In this document: in pieces, positions 12,864 through 23,500 of the stretch
Numbering within the stretch: the stretch's first letter is position 1
Layout of the letters: each line of letters begins with the position of its first letter
From: an uncultured Bacteroidales bacterium
GTDB taxonomy: Bacteria; Bacteroidota; Bacteroidia; Bacteroidales; FEN-979
Assembly: GCA_903837605.1 (NCBI GenBank)
Contig: CAILVF010000081.1
Coordinates: 20,178-84,177 of the forward strand
Length of the DNA stretch: 64,000 nucleotides
Direction of reading: 5' to 3'
Notes under the pieces: model-generated
The model's input: only the letters and a program-made list of their open reading frames with translations
Told to the model about the DNA's origin: nothing
Databases searched by the model: none
Position numbers and translations under genes: made by a program

Positions 12864-14006
12864 ATGAGGGTAGGAAAATTAATCAGCGATCCGTTTAAAG
12901 ACCTTGCCGAGAGCGGGAAACTCTCAGGAATGCTGCTGATCCTGGCAACGGTGGTCTCTCTGGCCTTAAGCAATTCCTCCAGGGCTGCTTCCTATCTCAG
13001 TATCTGGCATATTGAAATCGGTTTTGATTTTCTCCATGAAAGTGTCCTTCACTGGATCAATGACGGGCTGATGGCTGTGTTTTTCTTCCTTATAGGCCTG
13101 GAAATAAAGCGGGAACTGCAGGTTGGGGAACTTGCTGTAAAAGAGAAGGCAATCCTTCCGGTCATGGCAGCCCTTGGGGGAATGATTTTCCCTGCTTTGA
13201 TCTTTTTCCTTTTCAATTCGGGGTCAAAAGAGCATCTCAACGGCTGGGCCATACCCACTGCCACCGACATTGCATTCTCCCTGGGGATATTGTCTTTACT
13301 GGGGAAACGGGCCCCATTATCGCTTAAAATATTTCTGACCGCCTTAGCTATCATTGATGACCTGGGGGCCATTGTGATCATAGCCACTTTTTATACCAGC
13401 ACCCTTCATCTTGAGATGCTGATGTATGCCTTTATTTTTATCATGCTCCTATTCCTCCTGAACAGGTTAAAAGTCAGATTGTTGTTACTTTACATCATCC
13501 CTGCCCTCGGATTATGGTATTGCATCCTTAGATCGGGAGTTCACCCCACCATCGCAGGAGTGGTTGCAGCCATGTTCATCCCAAGGGGAATGGCCCATCA
13601 TCTCGAAATAAGCCTTCACCGCCCGGTAAATTACTGGATATTGCCATTGTTTGCCCTGGCGAACACTGCAATCCCCCTTCAGTTTGATCCATCAAGGATT
13701 TTCAGCGGGCTCACAGCCGGTATCATCCTTGGCCTTCTTGCTGGGAAACCCCTTGGGATCATGCTCTTCTCATGGATTGGAGTAAAAATGAAAATATCTT
13801 CACTCCCCAAGGGAACCGACTGGAAACATCTTGCAGGAACAGGTTTACTGGCCGGTATAGGTTTCACCATGTCGATATTCATTGCAGGATTGTCATACAA
13901 GGAGCCGGCTGTCCTTGACCTTTCAAAACTCGCGATCCTCGCAGGATCAACACTCTCGGCACTTTTAGGTATGGTTGTGCTATACTTACTTCCAGGGAAG
14001 AAGTAA
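12864..14006 (+). CDS. nhaA: Na+/H+ antiporter NhaA
   Basis: Inner-membrane antiporter that expels Na+ in exchange for H+, for pH and salt homeostasis. The 380-residue protein has about 11-12 hydrophobic segments. The family-defining paired aspartates are in IIDDLGAIVII (Asp165, Asp166), and the TATDIAFSLGI segment precedes them. It begins one base after the stop of the phosphoesterase gene. No frameshift; the C terminus is short, as in many NhaA proteins. Confidence 0.96.
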   Translation: MRVGKLISDPFKDLAESGKLSGMLLILATVVSLALSNSSRAASYLSIWHIEIGFDFLHESVLHWINDGLMAVFFFLIGLEIKRELQVGELAVKEKAILPVMAALGGMIFPALIFFLFNSGSKEHLNGWAIPTATDIAFSLGILSLLGKRAPLSLKIFLTALAIIDDLGAIVIIATFYTSTLHLEMLMYAFIFIMLLFLLNRLKVRLLLLYIIPALGLWYCILRSGVHPTIAGVVAAMFIPRGMAHHLEISLHRPVNYWILPLFALANTAIPLQFDPSRIFSGLTAGIILGLLAGKPLGIMLFSWIGVKMKISSLPKGTDWKHLAGTGLLAGIGFTMSIFIAGLSYKEPAVLDLSKLAILAGSTLSALLGMVVLYLLPGKK

Positions 14007-14040
14007 AACTCGGAAATAAGCTGTAAATCAGAGGCAGGTT

Positions 14041-14655
14041 TTAATATACTGCCGTTCCGCCGGTAAATTCCGTTTTCACAGTGATGTAGCCGGGGTAGGC
14101 CAGGCTGCTGCCTCCGACCAGGATACTGGGTTTTAGTTTTACCTTGAATCGTGTAGGTACATGACCAACACCCGCCAGGTTAAAACCAAAGTTCAGTATT
14201 GCATCCAGGGATTTGCCCTGAAGCGCCTTTTTAATATCCGTGTCCAACTGTACAGGTATTATTGAAGATGAGGAGGCGGGGACAGTGATCGGGTTCATAT
14301 AGGAACCCTGCAGCATCTGGATATCATCAATAAAAATTATATAATCGAGGCTGTTTATACCGGCAGGTGCCGGGTTTGGATTTTTCACTTCAAGGTTCAG
14401 CCTCAGCGACAAAGGCAGTTCCGGTTGGGCAAGCGCTCCCATGAACATGGCGAAATCGGCTACGCCGAGATCTTTCAATGAAGTATAGTTATCAATTGGG
14501 ATCCCGGCTAGAACGATATTCTCTGCCGAAAGAAGCCTGAATTCGCAGTTTGCAAGATTTATGGCAGTCCTGGTTTGCTTTGTCACATCACAGGATGTTA
14601 TCAACAGCAAGAGGAGTAAAGGGAATTTCAGTTTTTGGATGATCTTTATCTTCAT
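14041..14655 (-). CDS. LEA type 2 family lipoprotein
   Basis: A 204-residue lipoprotein; the signal ends LLITSC with Cys22 as the lipid site. The body has the LEA14/WHy-like pattern: a beta-rich domain with LRLNLEVKNPNPAPAGINSLDYIIFIDD and a conserved NPNP turn. LEA type 2 proteins are linked to desiccation and stress, but their molecular role in bacteria is not settled. It is transcribed towards nhaA and away from the sulfatase. A candidate -7 box (14660-14667) sits only four bases before its start. Confidence 0.75.
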   Translation of the reverse strand: MKIKIIQKLKFPLLLLLLITSCDVTKQTRTAINLANCEFRLLSAENIVLAGIPIDNYTSLKDLGVADFAMFMGALAQPELPLSLRLNLEVKNPNPAPAGINSLDYIIFIDDIQMLQGSYMNPITVPASSSSIIPVQLDTDIKKALQGKSLDAILNFGFNLAGVGHVPTRFKVKLKPSILVGGSSLAYPGYITVKTEFTGGTAVY

Positions 14656-14659
14656 GCGG

Positions 14660-14667
14660 CAAAAATA
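14660..14667 (-). promoter_or_regulatory. possible -7 box just before the LEA lipoprotein start
   Basis: The minus strand reads TATTTTTG, matching TAnnTTTG, only four bases from the start codon at 14655. If used, the mRNA would be leaderless or nearly so. It may be a chance match. Confidence 0.3.
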
Positions 14668-14702
14668 GGTATTTTAGCAATCCCAATCCCTCAGCCTGAC
14701 CT

Positions 14703-16187
14703 ATGCGAACTTTAGTGACCGGCCTTGCTCTTATTGCGATAAGCCTGGCTTTAACAGGGAATGCCATCGGCCAGGCAAATAAAAAATCAAACAAACGGCC
14801 TAATTTCATCATCATCCTGGCCGATGACCTTGGTTACGGGGAGACGGGATGTTACGGGCAAAAGGTCATCCGCACTCCCAATATTGACAAGCTGGCTTCA
14901 CAGGGGATGAGGTTCACCGATTTTTATGCCGGGAGCACGGTCTGTGCGCCTTCACGTTGCTGCCTGATGACAGGGATGAACACCGGTCATGCCCAGATCC
15001 GCGACAATATGGAGATCGGGAACTGGGATGATTACATGGGGCAGGCTCCGCTCGAACCGGGTACTTATACGATTGCCCGCATGCTCAAGCAAGATGGCTA
15101 CAAAACGGCATGCATCGGGAAATGGGGACTTGGAGGTCCGGGATCTACGGGGGTTCCGAATGAACAGGGTTTTGATTTTTTCTTCGGATATCTTTGCCAG
15201 AGGCCTGCGCATAACCATTACCCGGCATATCTCTGGTACAACAACGAAAAATTCCTGACCGGCAATCCCGATTTCCCCCCCCAGCAGAAGCTGACTGGGA
15301 ACCCCAGGGACCCTGCAAATTATAAAAAGTACCAGGGGACATCATATGCCGATGAGCTATTCACCGATGAAGCTTTGCATTTTATCAAATCCAATAAGGA
15401 TTCTGCTTTCTTTTTACTGATGACATACACCCTGCCCCACCTGGCTTTGCAGGTGCCCGACAGGTATTTGCAGGAATACCGCGAGCTTATGAATGACAGT
15501 CCCTACACCGGGCAAATGGGTTACCTGCCCGTGTTTTATCCTCATGCCACCTACGCTGCCATGATCAGCGCGCTGGATTATGCGACAGGTAAAATCTTAC
15601 AGGCTCTTGCCGAGAGCCACCTGGATTCTAACACCTGTGTGATCTTTACAAGCGATAACGGGGCCACTTTCAGCCTTGGAGGGGCCGATCCGCAATTTTT
15701 TAACAGCAACGGACCTTTAAGGGGCGGTAAGGGGAGCCTTTATGAGGGAGGGATCAGGGTTCCCTGCATTGCCCGGTGGCCGGGAAAGATCATGGCTGGC
15801 CAGGTATGCTCTATCCCTTATGCTTCATGGGATCTCATGCCTACCCTTGCCCAGCTTGCGCAGCTCGGGTTGCCAAAGGATATTGACGGGATCTCCTTTG
15901 CACCTGCCCTCCAGGGTGTAAAAAACCCTCCCCTGCACGAATTCCTGTACTGGGAATATACAAGCACAGGCGGGAACCAGGCTATCAGGGCCGGAAAATG
16001 GAAAGTAGTGCGAAAAGACCTGATAAAGGAACCAATGAGAAGATTTGAACTTTATGATCTTTCGGAAGATCCAGGCGAAAAGATCAACGTGGCGGAACAG
16101 CACCCGGAGATCATCCAGAAAATGAAGGTGTATTCCCGCAAACACACACCTTCTTCAAAACCTGAGTGGAACTTCCTGCACAATTAA
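14703..16187 (+). CDS. exported arylsulfatase-family sulfatase
   Basis: Hydrolyses sulfate esters, probably on sulfated glycans, outside the cytoplasm. It is 494 residues with a signal peptide (to about AIGQ, residue 24). The metal-binding pair is in ILADDLGYGETGCYG (Asp41, Asp42). The sulfatase signature CAPSR begins at Cys81, which an FGE-type enzyme would convert to formylglycine; no maturase gene is in the window. GKWGLGGPG and TSDNGATFSLGG are the other typical segments. Its neighbours beyond carB are fucosidase and mannosidase genes on the opposite strand, which suits a sulfated glycoconjugate, but the exact substrate cannot be read. Confidence 0.9.
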   Translation: MRTLVTGLALIAISLALTGNAIGQANKKSNKRPNFIIILADDLGYGETGCYGQKVIRTPNIDKLASQGMRFTDFYAGSTVCAPSRCCLMTGMNTGHAQIRDNMEIGNWDDYMGQAPLEPGTYTIARMLKQDGYKTACIGKWGLGGPGSTGVPNEQGFDFFFGYLCQRPAHNHYPAYLWYNNEKFLTGNPDFPPQQKLTGNPRDPANYKKYQGTSYADELFTDEALHFIKSNKDSAFFLLMTYTLPHLALQVPDRYLQEYRELMNDSPYTGQMGYLPVFYPHATYAAMISALDYATGKILQALAESHLDSNTCVIFTSDNGATFSLGGADPQFFNSNGPLRGGKGSLYEGGIRVPCIARWPGKIMAGQVCSIPYASWDLMPTLAQLAQLGLPKDIDGISFAPALQGVKNPPLHEFLYWEYTSTGGNQAIRAGKWKVVRKDLIKEPMRRFELYDLSEDPGEKINVAEQHPEIIQKMKVYSRKHTPSSKPEWNFLHN

Positions 16188-16189
16188 GT

Positions 16190-16255
16190 GAGCCACGAGC
16201 CATGAGCCACGATTTAAAATTTCATTACTCATGGCTCATGCCTCATGCCTCATGG
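16190..16255. repeat. inverted heptamer repeat between sulfatase and carB
   Basis: Three GAGCCAY units (16190-16210) are followed by a 17-bp spacer and four CTCATGS units (16228-16255), which are the reverse complement of the same heptamer. GAGCCATGAG (16197-16206) pairs perfectly with CTCATGGCTC (16228-16237), giving a 10-bp stem. The array fills almost the whole space between two convergent genes and could end transcription from both sides. Confidence 0.75.
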
Positions 16256-16259
16256 CTAA

Positions 16260-19200
16260 TCAGTATTCATCCCAGCTCTTAATCTCAATATCTTCGGGCT
16301 TGAGCAGACAGAAGGCCATGATGAATGCATTGGCAAGGTTTGCGTTTGTGATCAGGGGTATATTGTAATCCACTGATGTACGGCGGATGAGGTAATCGTT
16401 GTTAAGCTCAGTGCGCGAAAGATTTTTGGGTATATTGATCACCAGGTCTATCTTCCTCTGTTTCAGATAATCTACAATATTTGGCTGGAGGTCTTCATCG
16501 GGCCAATGCAGTACGGTTGACTGTATGTCAAAGGATCTCAGGAATTCAGCCGTACCCGGGGTCGCGTAGAGGTTATACCCCAGTTCAGCCAGCTTGCGGC
16601 ATCCTTCAAGCAGGGTGGTTTTTGCCTTGGCAGGGCCTGTGGAGAGCATGATGTTCTTCCCGGGGATCCTGTAACCCACGCTCAGCATGGCTTTTAAAAT
16701 GGCTTCATAAAATGTATCACCTATGCAGCCAACCTCCCCGGTTGATGCCATATCGACTCCCAGGATGGGGTCGGCTTTGCTTAAACGTGAGAACGAGAAC
16801 TGGGGGGCTTTAACACCAATGTAATCAAGGTCGAACAATGATTTATCGGGTTTCTCAAATGAAAGTCCAAGCATCACCTGGGTGCCTATCTCGATGAGGT
16901 TGGTTTTAAGGACTTTTGATACGAAGGGAAAAGAGCGGGAAGCCCTGAGGTTGCATTCGATGACCTTGATGTCGTTATTCTTGGCCAGGAACTGGATATT
17001 GAAAGGACCGGTAATGTTAAGTGAGTCGGCAATATCGCGGCTGATCCTTTTGATCCTTCTTACGGTTTCTATATAGAGCTTTTGAGGAGGGAACACTATG
17101 GTTGCATCCCCTGAATGGACCCCGGCAAATTCAACGTGTTCCGAGATGGCGTACACCACGATCTCTCCTTTGCGGGCAATGGCGTCGATCTCTATCTCTT
17201 TTGCTTCCTGTATGAATTCGGAGACCACCACGGGATGTTCCTTTGAGACTTTTGCCGCCAGCTTCAAAAAGTATTCAAGCTCGTTGATATTGGAGACGAC
17301 GTTCATAGCGGCTCCCGACAATACGTATGAAGGCCGTACCAGTACAGGGAATCCCACTTTTTCAGCGAACTGGTAAATATCGTCGAGGCTGGTGAGTTCC
17401 TGCCAGCGGGGCTGGTCGATATCGAGGGTATCGAGCAAGGATGAGAATTTATGCCTGTCCTCGGCCCTGTCGATGTCGATGGGTGATGTTCCGAGAACAT
17501 GAACCCCCTGGGCATGCAGCCTCAGGGCAAGGTTGTTCGGGATTTGTCCGCCCATTGAAATGATGACCCCGGCAGGATTTTCGAGGGTAATGATGTCCAT
17601 TACCCTTTCAAAGGAAAGCTCGTCGAAATAAAGGCGGTCGCAGAGGTCGTAGTCGGTACTTACCGTTTCGGGGTTGTAATTGATCATCACGGAGCGGTAA
17701 CCTGCTTTTTGCACTGTAGTTAAGGCATTCACGCTGCACCAGTCGAATTCGACGGAACTTCCGATGCGGTAGGCGCCGGAACCAAGCACTATCACTGATC
17801 TTTGCAGGGAAGTAGCGTCGGCTGCATAGTCAATATCGTGTTCTGTTCCCCCGTAAGTCATATACAGGTAGTTGGTCACGGCGGGGTATTCGGCAGCAAG
17901 GGTGTCGATCTGTTTGACCACGGGCAGGACGCCGCGGCTGATGCGGTGTTCCCTCACCAGGAGCATGTCACGGCCTACTTCGGTCTTGTCGTGCTTTAAA
18001 ATCAGCCTGGCGATCTGGAAGTCGGAAAATCCAAGGCGCTTGGCCTCTTTCAGCAGTTCGTCGGGGAGTTCCTCCAGGGAGGCTATTTTTGAAAGCCCGT
18101 GGCTGAGGCGGAAGATATTCTGGAGTTTATACAGGAACCAGCGGTCGATGCGGGTAAGTTCCCATATCCTGTCGACCGTAAACCCTGCTTCCAGTGCCTG
18201 GGCGATCACGAATATCCTCATGTCGGTAGGTTCTGTAAGTTCGGTCTCTATGGCCTCGACTTCGAGGTCCTTGTTTCCCACGAACCCGTGCATCCCCTGC
18301 CCTATCATCCGCAGTCCTTTCTGAATAGCTTCTTCAAAGGTGCGGCCTATGGCCATGATCTCACCCACGCTTTTCATGCTGGAGCCGATCTGCTTGGAGA
18401 CCCCACTGAATTTGCCGAGGTCCCAGCGGGGGATCTTCACGACTATATAATCCAGTGCAGGTTCAAAAAACGCCGAAGTGACTTTGGTGACGGAGTTTTT
18501 CAGTTCATGCAGGCCATATCCCAGGGCCAGTTTTGCAGCCACGAAAGCAAGGGGATAGCCTGTCGCCTTGGATGCCAGGGCCGATGATCTCGACAAGCGG
18601 GCGTTGACTTCTATCACCCTGTACTCCTCCGAATCGGGGTTAAGGGCATACTGTATGTTGCATTCGCCTATGATCCCCAGGTGCCTTATGACTTTGATTG
18701 AAAGATCACGGAGTTTATAATACTCTGCATTGGTTAGGGTCTGGGAAGGCGCGACGACAATACTTTCGCCGGTATGGATACCCAGGGGGTCAAAATTCTC
18801 CATATTGCAGACCGTGATGCAGTTGTCGTAACGGTCCCTGACCACTTCGTATTCGATTTCCTTCCAGCCTTTGAGGGACTCCTCGACAAGGATCTGGGTG
18901 GAGTATGAGAATGCCTTTGCGGCCGCGGTCTTCAGGTCTTCTTCATTCCCGCTGAAACCGCTGCCTTGTCCGCCCAGGGTAAATGCCGCGCGTATTATTA
19001 TAGGAAAGCCTATTTTGGAGGCCGCGTCCATGGCTGCTTCGGTTGATTCCACTGCAAAGCTTACAGGTGTCTTCACCCCTATCTCAAGAAGTTTGTTGAC
19101 GAAACGTTCACGGTCTTCGGTGTCGATGATGGTCTGGACAGGAGTTCCAAGCACCCTTACATTATGTTTTTCCAGCACCCCGGTCTTGAACAGGTTGACA

Positions 19201-19505
19201 CCGCAGTTGAGGGCGGTCTGTCCTCCAAAGGAAAGCAATATCCCGTCGGGTTTCTCTTTTTCAATGACCCGTTCAACGAATTCGGGTGTAACGGGCAGGA
19301 AATAAACCTTATCGGCTATTTCTTCCGACGTCTGTATGGTTGCAATGTTCGGGTTGACCAGCACAGTGGATATCCCTTCCTCTTTCAGAGCCTTGAGGGC
19401 CTGGGAACCTGAATAGTCAAATTCCCCGGCCTCACCTATTTTGAGAGCGCCGGAGCCGAGGATGATCACTTTGCGGATGTCTTCTCTTATAATGTCTGTC
19501 ATCAT
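16260..19505 (-). CDS. carB: carbamoyl-phosphate synthase large subunit
   Basis: Makes carbamoyl phosphate from bicarbonate, ATP and ammonia supplied by CarA, for pyrimidine and arginine synthesis. At 1081 residues it has the full two-fold architecture. The first ATP-grasp half starts with GEAGEFDYSGSQALKAL, the second with GSGAYRIGSSVEFDWCSVN (about residue 560), and the C-terminal methylglyoxal-synthase-like regulatory domain contains ATPGTAEFLRSF. Its ATG overlaps the carA stop by four bases (ATGA). It ends the minus-strand GH29-GH38-carA-carB series and converges on the sulfatase across a heptamer hairpin. Confidence 0.97.
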   Translation of the reverse strand: MMTDIIREDIRKVIILGSGALKIGEAGEFDYSGSQALKALKEEGISTVLVNPNIATIQTSEEIADKVYFLPVTPEFVERVIEKEKPDGILLSFGGQTALNCGVNLFKTGVLEKHNVRVLGTPVQTIIDTEDRERFVNKLLEIGVKTPVSFAVESTEAAMDAASKIGFPIIIRAAFTLGGQGSGFSGNEEDLKTAAAKAFSYSTQILVEESLKGWKEIEYEVVRDRYDNCITVCNMENFDPLGIHTGESIVVAPSQTLTNAEYYKLRDLSIKVIRHLGIIGECNIQYALNPDSEEYRVIEVNARLSRSSALASKATGYPLAFVAAKLALGYGLHELKNSVTKVTSAFFEPALDYIVVKIPRWDLGKFSGVSKQIGSSMKSVGEIMAIGRTFEEAIQKGLRMIGQGMHGFVGNKDLEVEAIETELTEPTDMRIFVIAQALEAGFTVDRIWELTRIDRWFLYKLQNIFRLSHGLSKIASLEELPDELLKEAKRLGFSDFQIARLILKHDKTEVGRDMLLVREHRISRGVLPVVKQIDTLAAEYPAVTNYLYMTYGGTEHDIDYAADATSLQRSVIVLGSGAYRIGSSVEFDWCSVNALTTVQKAGYRSVMINYNPETVSTDYDLCDRLYFDELSFERVMDIITLENPAGVIISMGGQIPNNLALRLHAQGVHVLGTSPIDIDRAEDRHKFSSLLDTLDIDQPRWQELTSLDDIYQFAEKVGFPVLVRPSYVLSGAAMNVVSNINELEYFLKLAAKVSKEHPVVVSEFIQEAKEIEIDAIARKGEIVVYAISEHVEFAGVHSGDATIVFPPQKLYIETVRRIKRISRDIADSLNITGPFNIQFLAKNNDIKVIECNLRASRSFPFVSKVLKTNLIEIGTQVMLGLSFEKPDKSLFDLDYIGVKAPQFSFSRLSKADPILGVDMASTGEVGCIGDTFYEAILKAMLSVGYRIPGKNIMLSTGPAKAKTTLLEGCRKLAELGYNLYATPGTAEFLRSFDIQSTVLHWPDEDLQPNIVDYLKQRKIDLVINIPKNLSRTELNNDYLIRRTSVDYNIPLITNANLANAFIMAFCLLKPEDIEIKSWDEY

Positions 19506-20584
19506 TTCTTATTGCCTTTCGTCATCAACCGTTGAAACTCATCAAACAGGAAACGGGTATCGTTTGGCCCCCCCGAAGCTTCGGGATGAAACTGGGTCGA
19601 CATGAACGGCCTGGTTTTATGCCGTATCCCTTCGTTGGTATTGTCGTTGAGGTTTATGAAGTATGGTTCCCAGTCGGTGCCAAGGGTTTCGTTGTCCACT
19701 GCAAACCCATGGTTCTGGCTTGTGATGTATGCCCTGTTTGTGCCGACCTGCAGCACCGGCTGGTTGTATCCCCTGTGGCCGTATTTCAGTTTATATGTAC
19801 TGGCCCCTCCTGCTATCGAGAGCAGCTGGTTTCCAAGGCAGATGCCGAACACCGGCGTATCCCTCTCCAGCGCTTTTGCAACATGGCTGATTGTTGCCTC
19901 GCACATCCGGGGATCGCCCGGGCCATTGGAGAGAACCAATCCGCCGTAATCCTCTTTTGTAAAATCATAATCCCAGGGAACTCTTTTTACAGTCACTCCC
20001 AGATCGATCAGGCAGCGGAGGATGTTGTTCTTCACACCGCAGTCGACGAGTATCACTTTGTTATCATTCCCTTCATATACCTGGGGTTTGGGGATACTTA
20101 CCATCGCCACGAGGTTATCCTTGTTGGGATCATACCAGTCAATTTCGCCTTCACCCGATGAAATGAGTTTGCCAAGCATGGTTCCTTTTTCGCGGAGGTG
20201 TTTTGTAAGGGCCCTGGTGTCGATACCGTACAAGCCGGGTATATTGTATTCACGGAGCCAGTCGCTAAGGCTCTTCATCGCGTTCCAGTGGCTGTAATCG
20301 ACTGAATAATCGGAGATGACCAGGCCTGTAATATGCACGTGGTCCGATTCGAAGAACCTCGACAGTCCGTTTTCAAAGCGGTCGCGGGGAACCCCGTAAT
20401 TACCTATCAGCGGGAAGGTAAGTACAAGGATCTGCCCTTTGTATGAGGGATCGGTAAGGCTTTCGGGGTAACCTGTCATGGCGGTGTTGAACACCACTTC
20501 CCCCGCAACGGAGCGGTCGGCCCCGAATTGCTTCCCCTCAAGCCTGGTGCCGTCGTCGAGGATCAGATAACTTTTATTGTTCAT
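19502..20584 (-). CDS. carA: carbamoyl-phosphate synthase small subunit
   Basis: Glutamine amidotransferase subunit that feeds ammonia to CarB. The frame is open to 20668, but the ATG at 20584 (MNNKSYLILDDGTRLEGKQFG) matches the usual N terminus and gives 360 residues. The class I amidotransferase core has the cysteine in GICLGNQ and the histidine in FHPEAS. The chosen start lies inside the end of the GH38-like gene (11-bp overlap), and the stop overlaps carB by 4 bp. A promoter for carAB alone would have to lie inside the glycosidase gene. Confidence 0.96.
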   Translation of the reverse strand: MNNKSYLILDDGTRLEGKQFGADRSVAGEVVFNTAMTGYPESLTDPSYKGQILVLTFPLIGNYGVPRDRFENGLSRFFESDHVHITGLVISDYSVDYSHWNAMKSLSDWLREYNIPGLYGIDTRALTKHLREKGTMLGKLISSGEGEIDWYDPNKDNLVAMVSIPKPQVYEGNDNKVILVDCGVKNNILRCLIDLGVTVKRVPWDYDFTKEDYGGLVLSNGPGDPRMCEATISHVAKALERDTPVFGICLGNQLLSIAGGASTYKLKYGHRGYNQPVLQVGTNRAYITSQNHGFAVDNETLGTDWEPYFINLNDNTNEGIRHKTRPFMSTQFHPEASGGPNDTRFLFDEFQRLMTKGNKK

Positions 20585-23500
20585 TCCATGCCAGTTTAAT
20601 AAATACTGTTTCAAATGCGGAAATATTGACATCTCCGTCGAGGGGTTTGATCTCCCCTCCAATTGCATTTACAAGTGAAGCCCTGATCTTTTTTGTTGCT
20701 GCTGAAGTTCCATTGGCAGGTACTTTCATAAGCAGCAGGGGATTAAAGGCAGCAGGGCGGCCTGCCGTTTCACGAAGCTGGTAAAACACGCCTGTATTGT
20801 CAGCCTCGGGCCGGGCATTAATTAAGAGAAGGTTCCCCGGGATATTCCCCATTAACCCGGCTTTCGCAGGATTGGGATTATCACGGCCCGAGGCGGGCAG
20901 CACCCTTGAAAGCATTGGTATTCTTGCCCCCCAGGCAAAACGGGCAGCCTCATCATTGGCTATGGCCGGGGCCGAGGTGATCTGGTAGGTCCACTTTAGT
21001 TCCCCCTCCTGGCTTGCAAGAAAGTTGGTAGTCCAGTAGTTGTTGAGTACCCAGGAATAAATTACAGGCCGGGGTTTACTGACTATGGGCTGGAATTTAC
21101 CGAGATTGATATCTCCGAGCTGAACGATCGGGATCTCTGGGGACACAAAGACCACTCCGCAGCTGTCATCGGCAAGTGAAACAAAGTTCTGGATCCCCTG
21201 CCAATCGGTTGCAGAGCCATTGATCTGGTCCCTGCCGGCTTCAACGGTTGCGCCTGCGACTTCAAAGAATACCTTATTTTCTTTTTTCATGTTAAAAGGA
21301 AAAGAGACATATACTCCTTCGGGATCAGTCACGGAAAGTTTTTTCATTGAGTACCTGAATTCTATCTTCTTTTCGGCAGAATATAGCCTTATCTCGCATT
21401 TTACACCATCCTCCGAAGCACATCCGGGAAGCTGTCCTGTAAGTGTCAGGCTGGTCCATACCGGTCCGGTGGTAATGCCTGAAACCGAGATCTTGTCCCA
21501 TGACCTTCTTTTGAATTCTTCCAGATGCCCGTTTGTGATCTGCTCCCTGTTCTTTCCAAGAGTCTCGTAAATAAATTCACCGAACCCGTATTTGGCTGAG
21601 AAGTCAACAAGTTCCCGATGTGCATTTTTGTCAAACAGGCTGGTGATCCTGCCCGTTGCAGGGTCAATTTTCAGGATATACCAGGAGTTTTCAATAGAAC
21701 CTGTGAACTTTGTCAGAGCCTGATGCTTTGCAGGTTCAGTTGCCACCTCAATGCGGTAAGAGCTGTAACCCATTGGCGGGACATCCCCGGCAAACAGCGT
21801 CCAGTAGCTGCCTTCCGCCCTATCGCTCCATGCCTGGATCTTCACTTCTTTATTTTCCGGATCAAGTATCCTGAACTGCCTGTCGGCGGGCAGGAGCTGG
21901 TGGTCGATGTAAAGGTTCACATTTCCCGAACGGTTCCAGTTCATCGTATTGATGACTGAGATGGATGCTTCCCGGGAAAAAGAAGGCAGATGGTCCTGGA
22001 CACACCCCATGACCTCCTCTCTCAAGATCCTGTTCTTCTTCACAGCTTCCCAGGTGTACGAAAGTTTCTCACCCAGCTGGACCACGCTGTTTTCGCACAT
22101 GGGGTCAGAGATGCTTTCAGCTGCCCCGAAGGTATGTTCATCATAAAAAGCGAGGTCTTCAAAGATCTGCTGCTGAAGGTCTTCGACATGACGGTTACGT
22201 TCTGCACCCATGATCCGGGCCATTGCCATCAAGCCGTCATTGGCGATGAAGTCGGCATGGGCCATTCTAGTGTAAGCTGTTGTAAGGGCAGCCGAACCAA
22301 ATCCATCGATCCACCAGTCGGGCCAGGCTCCTTTAATAACGGGAAGTTCCTGTAAATGCTTTTCCCTGACCTCATCGAGGAATTCAGAGATAGTGGCCAG
22401 CCTCAGTTGGGGCCATACATAAGTTTCATTCCATTCCTTAACAATATTGCAGGCGGTTGTGGAAGGAGGGGAATTATCGGTCATATACCCGCTGAACTGA
22501 ATAGCATATTCATTGAAAGGATACCCCTTTTGGTTTATATCAGAAAGATGGGCAAAGAGATTTTTCTCAAGTGTTTCCCTGTCATTGATAATTCCCATAC
22601 CGTTACCCCACATATAATGCTCGGGCCGGTTCACAATGATCCTTTTGCCTGAAGGGCTCTCCCAAACGAAGGTGGTAGGGCGGTTAAACGGCTTAAGGGC
22701 CCTGTCGGTGTTTTGCCCCATGTTGAGATAACTGATCCCTGCCCCGCTGAGGTAATCCACAAGACACCAGGGAACCCCGTTGATATCGTCCTGCATGGCT
22801 GTTTTCACAGTAAAGCCGAGGCCCCGGAATAAGCCGACAGGCCTGAGTGAAGTGGCAATAGTAGTTTCATCCCCAAGGTCGGAAGAATTCAGGTAAAGGG
22901 CCGTAAGTTCTATCCTGCCTTCCTTCAGCCTTCTGCGGAGCCTTTCCCTCTGGGCGGGAGGTCGTGACTTCAGGTATTCCGTCACTGCCCATGAAGTCTC
23001 GCAGGTCCACCTGAACTTCGCGGCATCAGGAAAAGAATCGGTTTGGTCGCAATAATCGAGAGCGTAATCTATATATCGAAGATGTTCGGGTAGAATCTCG
23101 GTCTGGGGCCTTGTATATCCTATGTCGGTATGCGCATGCTGAACGAAGTATATTTTCCATGGCTTCACAGGGTAACATGTAACCGCTTTTTTCAGGGGTT
23201 CCGAGCCTTCCATGGTTATTTTAACCTGTTCCTTCTGAGGCTTCTCTGTTGTGGGGAATAAAATCCTGACGGCCGTATACCCCGGTTGGAGCAATAAGGT
23301 GGTCATCTTTCCGCCGGACTGTTCGATGGTGGTTTTCACGGGTTCGCCAAGGTGCACAAAACCGGCGATGACTGAAAAGTATTTCAGATCCTGTGCTCCG
23401 CGGATGACAGCCTCCTGCTGTACAAGGCTGATTCTCTCTGACACAGCCGCTTCGAATGTCATATACCAGGTACGGCTCCCGGCCGATTCCCCGCAAATCC

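Noticed and set aside
18099..18587. Open plus-strand frames inside carB
   Set aside because: carB is complete and conserved on the other strand; these frames show no family match.
20585..20668. Longer start of carA
   Set aside because: Would overlap the GH38-like gene by about 95 bp and add residues not seen in CarA; the ATG at 20584 fits the family.
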